Below are positions 1 to 8,678 of a stretch of DNA of 22,236 bases, piece after piece (the first letter of the stretch is position 1; each line of letters opens with the position of its first letter). Under the pieces are notes generated by a model that saw only the letters and a list, made by a program, of their open reading frames with translations, had not been told where the DNA came from and ran no database searches. A program made the position numbers and the translations under genes. The stretch comes from a virus. Location of the stretch: positions 1 through 22,236 of IMG/VR virus record IMGVR_UViG_3300021122_000005. The stretch is one strand, 5' to 3'.

Positions 1-1
1 C

Positions 2-577
2 AGCAGCGGCCAGAAGTACTTGTTGGACGGGTTCGACCACAAAATGGACCTGCTCGAACGGTGGACCAACATGCGCAACCTGTGGGCCAAATGGCGGTCT
101 GCCCCTGGCATCATTGGCGTCAAGGTCGGTTACGAACGCTACGGCGCCATTGCCGACATGGACTACTTCCAAGAGCGCATCCGGGTCGAAAACGTCCAAG
201 GGCTGGACATCGAGGAGCTGGAATGGCCCGCCGAGGGTCCGGGGTCGAAGGACGATCGCGTCCAACGCTTGCTGCCCGACATCCGGGGCCACAACTTCTA
301 TTTGCCCTACGAGCCCGCCGACGACGAGCCGGACCTGACCGACCAGCAGAAACGGATGATCGCAGCGGGCTACGACTATCGAATCGCTAAGCCCATCATC
401 AATCGGGACGAAAACGGCCAACTGTACAACCTCGCCGAACGGTTTAAAATGCAGGTTGGGTATTATCCGTTCAGCGGGTTGAAAGACCTCATTGACGCGG
501 TATCGCGGGTGTATGACATGGACCCGAGACCGCCTGAATACATCGATTCCCAAGTGCTGGAGCCTGAGCTGACATGA
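2..577 (+). CDS. Terminase large subunit, C-terminal fragment (5' end outside window)
   Basis: The frame is open from base 2, so this is the last 191 codons of a longer gene; the TTG at 20 is internal and not a real start. TerL is the ATPase/nuclease motor that cuts concatemeric phage DNA and drives it through the portal. The visible part matches the C-terminal RuvC-like nuclease region of TerL: a VGYERYGAIADMDYF segment near the beginning and a terminal KDLIDAVSRVYDMDP segment whose Asp residues fit the last metal-binding acidic motif. The ATPase Walker motifs would lie upstream, outside the window. The stop overlaps the next start (ATGA), suggesting translational coupling. The family call rests on motif recognition and on the following portal, scaffold and capsid genes; it is fairly secure but not proven here. 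Confidence 0.82.
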   Translation, partial: SSGQKYLLDGFDHKMDLLERWTNMRNLWAKWRSAPGIIGVKVGYERYGAIADMDYFQERIRVENVQGLDIEELEWPAEGPGSKDDRVQRLLPDIRGHNFYLPYEPADDEPDLTDQQKRMIAAGYDYRIAKPIINRDENGQLYNLAERFKMQVGYYPFSGLKDLIDAVSRVYDMDPRPPEYIDSQVLEPELT

Positions 578-765
578 GCCGATTTGACCTCACCGACGCC
601 CAGATCCGTGCCCTACTGCGCACCGTGGATCGCGTCGCTGACGGTCGCGGCCACATCACGACGGTTGAGGCCGGTCAAATCCGTCGGCTGGCGGGCGAGT
701 TGCAGGAACTGCGGTCGCGTGAGGCCGTGACAAGGCACCTCTCCGGCCTCGAGGGCAATTACTGA
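574..765 (+). CDS. Small conserved-type phage protein of unknown function
   Basis: This 63-residue protein is not recognised. It looks fully alpha-helical and charged, with a DLTDAQIRALLRTVDRV helix followed by a second Arg/Glu-rich helix (RRLAGELQELRSREAV), so a helical hairpin is likely. It has no signal peptide or membrane segment. The ATG overlaps the terminase stop by four bases and its own stop overlaps the next ATG by one base (TGATG), so it sits inside a coupled operon and is probably real despite its size. Its place after the terminase might suggest a packaging accessory, but nothing in the sequence shows this. Confidence 0.7.
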   Translation: MSRFDLTDAQIRALLRTVDRVADGRGHITTVEAGQIRRLAGELQELRSREAVTRHLSGLEGNY

Positions 766-1040
766 TGGCACGTTCGACCGTACCCGCCAGTCTCGGCTTA
801 CCCGTCACCAGCCGCACGTTCAGCTGGAACGAGATGGTCCGTCGAGCATGGGGTAGCGAGTTCTCGGCACCCGACCACCGCGTCTACGTCTGGTCAAACG
901 GTCGCGGCTTTGACAGCACAGATCGAGGCACGACGGGGTTCTACACCCAAGGCGTCCTCGACATCCTGACCGAGCAGGGCTACGCCATCCAGATGGAGCC
1001 GCCCGCAGATTCCGTTGGCGACCCGATCCTCGTGGAGTAA
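765..1040 (+). CDS. Small phage protein of unknown function
   Basis: This 91-residue protein is not recognised. The sequence is mixed alpha/beta with several aromatic residues (FSWNEMVRRAW, HRVYVWSNGRGFD) and a helix GVLDILTEQGYAI near the end, compatible with a small globular domain. No transmembrane helix or signal peptide is seen. It begins at an ATG overlapping the preceding stop by one base and ends two bases before the GTG start of the first tailspike gene. Lying directly upstream of the tailspikes, it could be a tail accessory or chaperone, but that is only positional inference. Confidence 0.68.
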   Translation: MARSTVPASLGLPVTSRTFSWNEMVRRAWGSEFSAPDHRVYVWSNGRGFDSTDRGTTGFYTQGVLDILTEQGYAIQMEPPADSVGDPILVE

Positions 1041-1042
1041 TC

Positions 1043-3430
1043 GTGCCTAAGATTAGCCAGTTCCCATCGGGCGGCGTTGCCCAAAATACCGACCTGATCC
1101 CGGTTGTCCGCAATGGTGGCGACTACACGATCACGGGTTACAACCTCGCGGCGCTGGCATCCTACGGTCAGGCGTACACCGGCACGTTCACGGCCACGGC
1201 TGGCCAGACGGTGTTTACCCTGCCCGCGTCACCCGGCTCGTTGGCTAACCTTGCCATTAGCGTTGACGGCGCCGTCATGGTGCCTGGCACTGACTACACG
1301 TGGACGACGCCGACCACGCTGACGTTCATGACCGGCCTGTCCGCGGGTCAGACCGTGCTGTACCGGTACACCACGTCGGTTCCGGTTGGCACGGCCATTG
1401 CGGGCGGCGTCAACGGCCAGCTGCTGTACAACAACAGCGGTATTGTGAACGGCACGACGATCGGCGGCGATGCGTCGCTGGTGGCGTCTACGGGCGCTTT
1501 GACGGTCACCAAGACCAACGGCGTAGCGTTCGCGGCCTCGGCCACGACCAACACGACGGTCACGGGTAACATCACCTACACCCAAGGCGGCACGGGATCG
1601 ACGTCGCGTACTGTGACGGCCAAGCTGCAGGAATCGGTGTCGGTCAAGGATTTTGGCGCAGTCGGTGACGGCAGCACGGATGACACGACGGCGATTCAGA
1701 ACGCGATCAACGCGCTGGGTCAGCTGATTACAAGCAACCCATACGCCAACAGCAACATCGTTAGCACCGTTGGCGGCGGCATCCTTTACTTCCCGAAGGG
1801 CAAGTACAAAGTCACCAACACGCTGCTGTACTCGGGCGGCATGATTTGGCAGGGCGACGACCTCGGCACTGCTATCGTGTTTACGCCATCGTCGTCAATC
1901 AATTGCGTATCGCCCAACACGTCGGCCTACACATGGGGTACGACGATTGAGCAGTTTACGATCCGCAATATGTATTTCGCGGCGGCTAACTCAAACGCGG
2001 CAACCGGACTGTACCTCGCCAACACCAACGCGATCCATCTGGATAAAGTGCGGGTGGACGGGTTTAACACTTACGGCATCTACATCGGCCAGAGCGTCGC
2101 GTCGTCGTCCTACTGCAACGTGCTGATCGACGTTGAAGTGTGGAATTGCCCGACCAACCTGTACCTCGATACGTTAGCCAATAACACCACAATCGTGGGC
2201 GGCTTGTTCACGCACAAGACCGGCTTTTCGACGTGCAATTACAACGTCATCAACAAGGCCGGTGGCGTCACGTTCGTCGGCACGGACTTTGAAGGCAAAG
2301 CCAAACTGGCGCAGCTTAACGACCAGGGCATCGGCACTCGGTTGGTCAACGTGTACTACGAGGACGCCGGCTACACGTCGGGCGTGCCGCTCGTTACCAA
2401 AGACTACAGCGTCGGCCTGTCGGGCAATACGTCGGTCGAGCAGTCGCGCAAGGGCGCAATCCAGCTGTCCAACTTCCCAGAAACCGGCGCCGATTCGGAT
2501 TCGTACGAACAGTTTATGCCGATGACCGCACAGCGCGGTTTTCCCAAGTACGTCACCGGATTGATCTCAAACGGCAACTTCAATTATGGGCTGCGCGACT
2601 GGTTCCGTTACAACAGCGGCGGCTCATACGCTCACGGTACAGCATACCTTGATTCGTCCACGTACCTCGGAAAGGCGTCGTTGCGACTGGTACACGACGG
2701 CAGCGGGATCAACAGCTACATGGGCGTGGCGCAGACTATACCAAACCGAATGTTCGCCCAGTACGTTGGCAACGGCACTCGCGTGTACATTCATGTGTTG
2801 GTCAAGTTTGAAAACGAGGCTGATTCGTACATTCAGCTGAACATGAACGGCGCCGGAATCAGCAACAAATGGTCGGCGTACCGCTCAATGTCGTATGGCA
2901 GCGGCATCTACCTGTACACCTGCAACACGCCCATTTTGACCGCCGCAGACCTTAGTTTTGTGGTGCAGTGCGGCAGCACGACCGCGGGACGACAATTCTG
3001 GGTTTACGGTGCCTGGGCGACCATTGGCGGCATGGATTTGCTCGGTTGCCCGACACAAGACTTGTTCACCGACACCGCCAGTCCGTCCACGACGGCCTAT
3101 GCAACGTGGCCGGTGGGTGCGACCGTGTACAACGGCACGTATGCGTCGGGTCAGGCGTTCGGCTGGATCTGCAAAACGGCGGGAACCAATGGCCCTGCGC
3201 TGTCAGGCATCACGGCCAACACGACGAGCGGATCGACGGCTGTGACGTTTAGCGACGTGACTAACCTCGGCGTCGGTATGTACATCACTATCGCGGGCGT
3301 GACCGGCACAAAGCGTATCGCCACGTTGAGCGGCACGAGCGGCACGTTGGACAGCAACGCATCAGCAACCGTGACGGGCGGCGCAGTCGCCTATAGCAAC
3401 GCCACGTTCGGCGCGTTGTTCACCCCGTAA
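1043..3430 (+). CDS. Tailspike with long N-terminal anchor and beta-helix (pectate-lyase-like) domain
   Basis: This 795-residue protein starts at GTG 1043, supported by a GGAG six bases upstream. Residues 1-40 (MPKISQFPSG..., TDLIPVV) are a typical phage-fiber N-terminus. Residues 46-110 (GTFTATAGQTVFTLP ... VDGAVMVPGTDYTW) resemble the adaptor domain that docks spikes to short tails. Residues 181-222 carry a QGGTG turn, KLQESVSVKDFGA and GDGSTDDTTAIQNAI, the classic entry into the right-handed beta-helix of the Pectate_lyase_3/GH28-like class. The region to about 510 is Asn/Gly/Thr-rich beta-helix. The last 280 residues look like a jelly-roll carbohydrate-binding part and a C-terminal beta domain. 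The family binds and often cleaves capsule, O-antigen or exopolysaccharide. Specificity cannot be read. Its place upstream of the portal gene is unusual. Confidence 0.88.
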   Translation: MPKISQFPSGGVAQNTDLIPVVRNGGDYTITGYNLAALASYGQAYTGTFTATAGQTVFTLPASPGSLANLAISVDGAVMVPGTDYTWTTPTTLTFMTGLSAGQTVLYRYTTSVPVGTAIAGGVNGQLLYNNSGIVNGTTIGGDASLVASTGALTVTKTNGVAFAASATTNTTVTGNITYTQGGTGSTSRTVTAKLQESVSVKDFGAVGDGSTDDTTAIQNAINALGQLITSNPYANSNIVSTVGGGILYFPKGKYKVTNTLLYSGGMIWQGDDLGTAIVFTPSSSINCVSPNTSAYTWGTTIEQFTIRNMYFAAANSNAATGLYLANTNAIHLDKVRVDGFNTYGIYIGQSVASSSYCNVLIDVEVWNCPTNLYLDTLANNTTIVGGLFTHKTGFSTCNYNVINKAGGVTFVGTDFEGKAKLAQLNDQGIGTRLVNVYYEDAGYTSGVPLVTKDYSVGLSGNTSVEQSRKGAIQLSNFPETGADSDSYEQFMPMTAQRGFPKYVTGLISNGNFNYGLRDWFRYNSGGSYAHGTAYLDSSTYLGKASLRLVHDGSGINSYMGVAQTIPNRMFAQYVGNGTRVYIHVLVKFENEADSYIQLNMNGAGISNKWSAYRSMSYGSGIYLYTCNTPILTAADLSFVVQCGSTTAGRQFWVYGAWATIGGMDLLGCPTQDLFTDTASPSTTAYATWPVGATVYNGTYASGQAFGWICKTAGTNGPALSGITANTTSGSTAVTFSDVTNLGVGMYITIAGVTGTKRIATLSGTSGTLDSNASATVTGGAVAYSNATFGALFTP

Positions 3431-3439
3431 GGACACCCC

Positions 3440-4846
3440 ATGACCACCGCCTCATACAACCTCTCCCAGCTTGGCAGCCAGTACAACCAAGGCGGCACCG
3501 GCGCAGTCGCACGCACCACGGCGAGCAAGTTGCAGGAAAGCGTCAGCGTTCTTGATTTTGGCGCCGATCCGACGGGTAGCGCGGACTCAACGACGGCGTT
3601 CACCAATGCGTCCAACGCCGGCACGACTGTCATCATCCCGGCGGGCACGTACAAACTGACCAATTTCCGACCGCAAAAGTCGGGTCAGGCGTTCATCGGT
3701 GCTGGGTACGGCACGACCATCATCCAACAGGGATCAACCAGCTCGCCGGCAATCAATTGCCTGTCAGACGTCACCACGGGTCAGTTGATCGGCGTCAAGT
3801 TCTCGGGCTTCAAGATTGTCGGTGCGGCCAGCGCCACGGTTGCAGGTTTCGTTGTCCAGGCAACAAACCCCTACGTCGTCTCGTTGAGCGAATTTGATTT
3901 CCACGCGTCCGGTTGCTACACGTCGTTGCAAATTGTAACGACGGCGGCAAATGAGGTTTACGGAAACCGGTTTACGTTGTCGTCGTATAGCTCAACCAGC
4001 ACCGGGTTTAGCAGTAACGGCGGCGTATACAACACGTTTTCGCTGTTCGTCAGCTCTGCAGCCAACGGCATTTGCATATCCGACGCCTCGTGGAATTCGG
4101 TGTTTGTTAAAGCGGTCACAAACGGCCAGCAAGTTTATTCAGGTCAAAACTGCACAATTCTTGATCCGACGGTTGAAGGTTGGTCCGGAAGTTCTCAGTA
4201 CGCCGCAATCAATTTCAGCGGCTACAACCATCGAGCTGTCGGCGTCACGCTGACCAACGTACCTAATGCCAACCTGTCTGGCAGCTTTGGCGTCTATTGC
4301 AACGCAACCAACATCTCAATTCTAGGTTATCGCGTCATCGGAATTCAGCCGGCCACGGCGCCGACGTACCCGATCTCGTTGCAGGCTAGTGGGACCGGAA
4401 CTCTTGCCGACTGCTACACCGCCGGCTGCGCGTACAAGATTGAATCCTACACGGCGTTTTCAATCCTGTCGGGATACCAATTCGTTGGCGATTGCACGTC
4501 AATGACCAACCTGTCGCAACGCCCTCTCAAGTTCGGCCCGTCGTTTGCCGCCGTGTCTGGCACGACGTACACCGTCGACGCATCGTTCGGTTCGACTGGA
4601 CTCGATCCCGGTGTCGTCGTCGCCGCATCCGGCAGTTGCACCCTGACGCTGCCCAGCGGGTCGATCTACACGGGACGCACGCTCACGGTGCTGACGCGAA
4701 ACGCTCAGACGGTCGTGTCGGCGTCATCGAACGTCGTGGCGTTGACCGGCGGCGCTGCGGGAACGGCGATTCTTGCGGCCACCGCTGGCAAATGGGCCAC
4801 GCTGCAATATGACGGCACGAACTGGAACATCATTGCGAGCAACTAA
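3440..4846 (+). CDS. Second tailspike, beta-helix, with minimal N-terminus
   Basis: This 468-residue protein starts at ATG 3440 with AAGGA seven bases upstream. Only 16 residues precede the same QGGTG ... KLQESVSVLDFGA entry motif (residues 17-41) found in the first tailspike, followed by DPTGSADSTTAF and a long Ser/Thr/Asn/Gly-rich stretch typical of a right-handed beta-helix. It has no obvious tail-docking domain of its own, so it may attach through the first spike, as second receptor-binding proteins do in branched systems of some Klebsiella podoviruses. The final part (VVAASGSCTLTLPSG ... KWATLQYDGTNWNI) resembles the small beta domain that closes many phage spikes. A depolymerase role is likely from the fold, but the catalytic residues cannot be assigned. 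Confidence 0.85.
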   Translation: MTTASYNLSQLGSQYNQGGTGAVARTTASKLQESVSVLDFGADPTGSADSTTAFTNASNAGTTVIIPAGTYKLTNFRPQKSGQAFIGAGYGTTIIQQGSTSSPAINCLSDVTTGQLIGVKFSGFKIVGAASATVAGFVVQATNPYVVSLSEFDFHASGCYTSLQIVTTAANEVYGNRFTLSSYSSTSTGFSSNGGVYNTFSLFVSSAANGICISDASWNSVFVKAVTNGQQVYSGQNCTILDPTVEGWSGSSQYAAINFSGYNHRAVGVTLTNVPNANLSGSFGVYCNATNISILGYRVIGIQPATAPTYPISLQASGTGTLADCYTAGCAYKIESYTAFSILSGYQFVGDCTSMTNLSQRPLKFGPSFAAVSGTTYTVDASFGSTGLDPGVVVAASGSCTLTLPSGSIYTGRTLTVLTRNAQTVVSASSNVVALTGGAAGTAILAATAGKWATLQYDGTNWNIIASN

Positions 4847-4849
4847 CCC

Positions 4850-5230
4850 ATGATCCACGCCGCCTACAACAGCGTCCTCGAAGCGGGTGATCCAGAAGAA
4901 CTGTCGCAACTCGAGCTGGCGCAGAAGGTCGGTGACGCGCTCAACAAGGCGTACCCCAATCACCCGTGGGTGATCGGGTTCCAAGGCGGTGGCATCGTCG
5001 TGCGGCATCTGGCAATCGCCGGGGCCGTAGCCAACGCGATCGGCAAGGAAGGGTTCAGCAGCCTGTTGCCGAAACACCGGCTGGGCACGCCTGACGAGAT
5101 CCGGGCGTCGGCCATCACATTTGGGGGCGAGCTGCTGGAGGCATTTGACCTGCCTCGGGGCGCATGGGACGGTCGGGAGCCGGTCGTGCCGAAGGCATGG
5201 CGCTACAAACAGACTAGGAATTTCCAATGA
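4850..5230 (+). CDS. Conserved-type phage protein upstream of portal, unknown function
   Basis: This 126-residue protein starts at ATG 4850, three bases after the tailspike stop, with no clear Shine-Dalgarno sequence, so it may depend on upstream translation. It is soluble-looking, with a helix-rich N-terminus (EELSQLELAQKVGDALNKAYP), a central Gly-rich segment (WVIGFQGGGIVVRHLAIAGAVANAIG) and a basic end. The central segment is moderately hydrophobic but contains Arg and His, so a membrane helix is unlikely. Its TGA overlaps the portal ATG (ATGA). No function is recognised; position suggests a packaging or head-tail role. Confidence 0.7.
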   Translation: MIHAAYNSVLEAGDPEELSQLELAQKVGDALNKAYPNHPWVIGFQGGGIVVRHLAIAGAVANAIGKEGFSSLLPKHRLGTPDEIRASAITFGGELLEAFDLPRGAWDGREPVVPKAWRYKQTRNFQ

Positions 5231-7341
5231 CCGACAGCACCCAGTGGCGCCCGCAACCGCCGAGCATCAAAGACCCGCCGGCGGGTGACGTCCATCTCGA
5301 CTACATGGCAAACGAGCAGGACGGCGAAGGCATCATGCCCGAGCAGTCCGGCCCGGACGAGATGTACGACGATTTTGACGAGTCGATGCCCAACTGGCGG
5401 CGTCGTGCGCAGGACGCGTATCGGTTTTCCACGTCCTTCGTAGACACAAACTACCGGGGCAAGTGGGACGATTCCATTAAGGCGTTCAACAGCCAGCACC
5501 CGTCGGACAGCAAGTACAACAGTGAGATCTTCCGCAAGCGGTCGAACATCTACGTCCCGAAGACCCGGGCGATCATCCGTAAGAACGAAGCTGCTGCCGC
5601 CGCTGCGTTCTTTAGCAACCTTGACCGTATCGCCGTCACCCCGGTCAACGGCAACGACGAAGTTGAGCGGGTCAGCGCCGACGTCATGCAGCAGCTGCTC
5701 CAGTACCGGCTGACCAAGTCGATCCCGTGGTTCCAGATCTGCATGGGCGGCATCCAAGACGCCCAGGTACAGGGCGCGTGTGTCGCCCACATTCACTGGC
5801 GCTATGCCATGCGTAAGGACGCCAAAGGCAAGCTCATCCGGTCGGATGACAAGCCCATGGTCGACCTGATCCCAATTGAGAACTTCCGGTTTGATCCGTC
5901 GGCCAGCTGGACAGACCCCGTCAACAGCAGCCCGTATCTTATCCACATCATCCCCATGTACGCGGTCGACGTGAAGCAGCGGATGGAGCGGCCTGACCCC
6001 AAGGGTCGGCAGTGGAAGAAATACCCGGACAGCGCCCTGATCGGCATGATGCAGGACGACAGCACCCGTCGCGCCCGTGGCGGCAACGCCCAAGACGCGG
6101 CGCTCGAGCGGCGCACCGTGTCGGACTACGACATCGTCTGGGTGCATCGGCACATCCACCGGCACAACGGCACCGACTACCAGTTCTGGACGCTCAACAG
6201 CGACAAGATGCTGACCGACCCGGAGCCGCTGGACGCCACCGTGTTCCACGGGAAACGTCCCTACGTCATGGGCTACGCCAACGTTGAGACGCACCGCCCG
6301 ATCCCGTCCAGCATCCCGCTTATGGTCAGGGGCCTGCAGGACGAGATCAACGAGATCAAGAACTCCCGACTCGACAACGTGAAGTTCGTCCTCAACAAGG
6401 GTTACTTCGCAAAGCGCGGCAAGAACGTCGACCTGCCCGCCTTGGTACGCAACGTCCCGGGCCGCGTGGTGCTGATGGACGACCCGGCCACCGACGTGGT
6501 CGAAAACAACTGGCCGGACGTGACCGCCTCAAGCTACGCCGAGGAGGACCGCAACAACGCCAACTTCGACGAGCTGGTGGGAAACTTCTCGGCAGCGTCG
6601 GTCCAGACCAACCGGTCGCCCCGTGAGCCCGCCCGGGCCATGACGCTGCTCCAGGCGCCGGCCAACCTGCTGACCGACTACATGCTGATGACGTACTGCG
6701 AGACCTTTATCGCGCCAGTACTGCGCCAATTGGTGCTGCTGGAACAGCATTACGAGACCGACCAGACCGTGCTGGAGGTTGCCGGCAAGAAGTCCAAGCA
6801 GTTCCAGAAGTTCGGCATGGACAAGGTCACGGACGACATGCTTGAGCGCGAGATGACGGTCAACGTCAACGTCGGCATGGGCAACACCGACCCCGTCACC
6901 AAGATGCAGAAGTTCCTGGCCGGCGTGATGGCGTTCAGCAAGATTAGCTTGCGCCCGCCGCCGGGGGTCAACCTTGAGGAAGTGTTTAAGGAGATCATGG
7001 CGCTGTCGGGCTACGCGGACGGCGAACGGTTCAGCATGGGCAACGACCCCGAAAAGGCGGCTCAGGCCATGCAAATCAAGCAGCTAACCATGAAGTTGCA
7101 GCAGCTCATGATGGAGCGCCGCGACAAATCGGAGGCCAACGCGGTGAAGCGCGAGACGGCCACTCAGTCCAATATCGTCAAACTGCTGCTCGCCGACAAA
7201 GAAGATCAGCACGAAAACCTAAAAATCTACGCCGGCCACCTCGCGTCGAAGGATCAGGCGCTACAGGCGGCGCACCTGCAGGCCCAGCAGGCGGCCATGG
7301 CGCCACAGGGCCAGCCGCAGCCACAACAGGGCGTTAAATGA
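5227..7341 (+). CDS. Portal protein (head-tail connector)
   Basis: This 704-residue protein matches the large portals of P22-like and related podoviruses in size and pattern. Recognisable segments are an acidic N-terminus, FRKRSNIYVPKTRAIIRKNEAAAAAAFFS, QLLQYRLTKSIPWFQ, and LIPIENFRFDPSASWTDPVNSSPYLI, followed by a LQDEINEIKNSRLDNVKFVLNK helix region typical of the portal stem/clip. The C-terminus is a long helical, Gln-rich tail (HLQAQQAAMAPQGQPQPQQ), perhaps equivalent to the helical barrel seen in P22 portal. Twelve copies form the vertex ring through which terminase pumps DNA and on which the tail is built. The ATG overlaps the previous stop, and AGGA lies seven bases upstream. Confidence 0.9.
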   Translation: MTDSTQWRPQPPSIKDPPAGDVHLDYMANEQDGEGIMPEQSGPDEMYDDFDESMPNWRRRAQDAYRFSTSFVDTNYRGKWDDSIKAFNSQHPSDSKYNSEIFRKRSNIYVPKTRAIIRKNEAAAAAAFFSNLDRIAVTPVNGNDEVERVSADVMQQLLQYRLTKSIPWFQICMGGIQDAQVQGACVAHIHWRYAMRKDAKGKLIRSDDKPMVDLIPIENFRFDPSASWTDPVNSSPYLIHIIPMYAVDVKQRMERPDPKGRQWKKYPDSALIGMMQDDSTRRARGGNAQDAALERRTVSDYDIVWVHRHIHRHNGTDYQFWTLNSDKMLTDPEPLDATVFHGKRPYVMGYANVETHRPIPSSIPLMVRGLQDEINEIKNSRLDNVKFVLNKGYFAKRGKNVDLPALVRNVPGRVVLMDDPATDVVENNWPDVTASSYAEEDRNNANFDELVGNFSAASVQTNRSPREPARAMTLLQAPANLLTDYMLMTYCETFIAPVLRQLVLLEQHYETDQTVLEVAGKKSKQFQKFGMDKVTDDMLEREMTVNVNVGMGNTDPVTKMQKFLAGVMAFSKISLRPPPGVNLEEVFKEIMALSGYADGERFSMGNDPEKAAQAMQIKQLTMKLQQLMMERRDKSEANAVKRETATQSNIVKLLLADKEDQHENLKIYAGHLASKDQALQAAHLQAQQAAMAPQGQPQPQQGVK

Positions 7342-7622
7342 GCCGCCCAATCGACGCAGACGAGCCGCTGGTGCGGACCGCCGTGTTTGGCAAACAGGTC
7401 GAGGACTTTTTGACGTCCGACATTGGCGATTACTTGCTTCAGAAGGCCAAACACGAAGAAACCGACGCGGTGGAGGAGCTGATCGCGGCCACGGGCGCAT
7501 CGGCTGAGCAGCTGCTGGAAATCCGGTCAAGGATCTGGACCGCCCGCAAATTCAGCCAATGGCTGGGGCAGGCGGTCGAAATGGGGCAACAGGCACTTGA
7601 AATGCTGAAGGAGGATCTATGA
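7338..7622 (+). CDS. Small helical phage protein between portal and scaffold
   Basis: This 94-residue protein is predicted to be almost entirely helical and acidic (QVEDFLTSDIGDYLLQKAKHEETDAVEELIAATG, then SAEQLLEIRSRIWTARKFSQWLGQAVEMG). It overlaps the portal stop by four bases and the scaffold start by four bases, a tight head-assembly cassette. Small helical proteins of this size often sit between portal and scaffold in podoviruses, but their function is not established and none can be assigned here. Its last codons contain the strong AAGGAGG ribosome site used by the scaffold gene. Confidence 0.75.
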   Translation: MSRPIDADEPLVRTAVFGKQVEDFLTSDIGDYLLQKAKHEETDAVEELIAATGASAEQLLEIRSRIWTARKFSQWLGQAVEMGQQALEMLKEDL

Positions 7623-8635
7623 GTGAGGACATGACCGACGACCAGCGTCGGGCGCAACGGGAGGCCGAGGCCAAGGCGGCCAACAAGGCCCGCAACGACG
7701 AGCGCCTCGAGCGGCTTAACGCAATTGCCAACCAGGCGGACGAGAAGAAGTCGGCGGACGGCATGGAGGATCTAGAGGACGAGGCGTGGACCGAACACGT
7801 CGACCGTCGCCGGCCAGCCGAGCCGAACCGCCCGGAGAGTGACGAGGACGATGACGGCACGATTGTGGCCAAGGCCGAGCAGGCCGACCGGGATTTGGAC
7901 GAGGCACGGGCTGCCGGCGCCGACGACGTCCGTGTCACCAACGGCGAGACGTACTACCGCCTGATCGTGAACGGTCAGGAACGCTGGATGACCCTTCAGC
8001 AGCTTCGTGAAAATGCCAGTAAGGTTTCGGCGGCGGACGAATACTTGCGTTCCGCCAAAGAACTCGTAAAATCGAACCTAACCGCCAGTCCATCCTCACA
8101 GGACGACATGGCGAACTCGGCGCGAGGCCGGGTGCGTGAACTGCTCAACCGCGCAATCATGGGTGAGCAAGAGGCGATTGACGAGTTGGCACAGGCGATT
8201 GAGCGACCATCCGCTAACGTGGACGTCGCAAAGCTTGTGGACGAGCGAGTTGATGGTCGGTTGACGTTTCGTGAAGCTGTCAATTGGTTCGACAAGGAGT
8301 ACCAGGCAGAACTCTCTGATCCGCGCATGAAGGAATACATGGTCTGGAAGGACGCGCAGCTCGCGCAGGCCAACCCCACCATGGATTTCAAAGAGCGTCT
8401 ACGCCAAGTTGGCGAGGAAGCTCGAGCGCTGAGAGGTCGACCTGCTGCCCCCGCTGCTGATCCGCAGCGTCGAGCCGATAAAGAGCAACGCAAAGCGTCA
8501 GTTCGGGCGATTCCGGTGGCCGGCGGACGGCAAGCGGATGAGGCCGACGAGGACGATGACGAGACCTACGAGATGTCCATTGCAAGAATGGCAAAACTCA
8601 GGGGTCAGGCGCGTCCGACTGTACATCGACGTTAA
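7619..8635 (+). CDS. Probable scaffolding protein
   Basis: This 338-residue protein is highly charged and helical, lies between portal and major capsid genes, and ends with a basic tail (ARPTVHRR), all features of phage scaffolds. The first 100 residues are rich in Glu, Asp, Lys and Arg. Around residues 100-145 a small motif (VTNGETYYRLIVNGQERWMTLQQLRENA) resembles a segment seen in scaffold-like phage proteins. A basic C-terminus in P22 scaffold binds the coat protein; here that role is inferred. AAGGAGG at 7608-7614, four bases before the ATG, is the strongest ribosome site seen in the window, fitting a protein made in large amounts. There is no visible protease motif. An alternative is a scaffold-portal assembly chaperone. 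Confidence 0.75.
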   Translation: MSEDMTDDQRRAQREAEAKAANKARNDERLERLNAIANQADEKKSADGMEDLEDEAWTEHVDRRRPAEPNRPESDEDDDGTIVAKAEQADRDLDEARAAGADDVRVTNGETYYRLIVNGQERWMTLQQLRENASKVSAADEYLRSAKELVKSNLTASPSSQDDMANSARGRVRELLNRAIMGEQEAIDELAQAIERPSANVDVAKLVDERVDGRLTFREAVNWFDKEYQAELSDPRMKEYMVWKDAQLAQANPTMDFKERLRQVGEEARALRGRPAAPAADPQRRADKEQRKASVRAIPVAGGRQADEADEDDDETYEMSIARMAKLRGQARPTVHRR

Positions 8636-8637
8636 AC

Positions 8638-8678
8638 CCTCGCCATGGTGGCGAGGCCAACATTAGGAGTCTCGCCAC
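8638..8678 (+). promoter_or_regulatory. Two competing hairpins in the capsid gene leader
   Basis: Three arms are visible: CTCGCCA at 8639-8645, TGGCGAG at 8649-8655 and CTCGCCA again at 8671-8677. Arm 2 can pair with arm 1 (8-bp stem 8638-8645/8649-8656, three-base loop) or with arm 3 (10-bp stem 8648-8657/8669-8678, one G-U pair). The second stem places most of the AGGAG ribosome site (8665-8669) in an 11-base loop and pairs up to the base before the ATG. The two forms exclude each other. There is no T-run, so it is not a terminator. A translational switch or mRNA stabiliser is inferred. Confidence 0.55.

Noticed and set aside
1043-4846. Possible diversity-generating retroelement acting on the tailspikes
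   Set aside because: No reverse transcriptase, template repeat or A-biased variable repeat is visible in the window; the similarity between the two spikes is only the protein entry motif.
5203-6294. 363-codon open frame on the minus strand opposite the portal gene
   Set aside because: It mirrors the GC-rich codon pattern of the portal gene, has low-complexity Val/Arg/His-rich translation and no recognisable domain or ribosome site. The + strand portal is clearly real.
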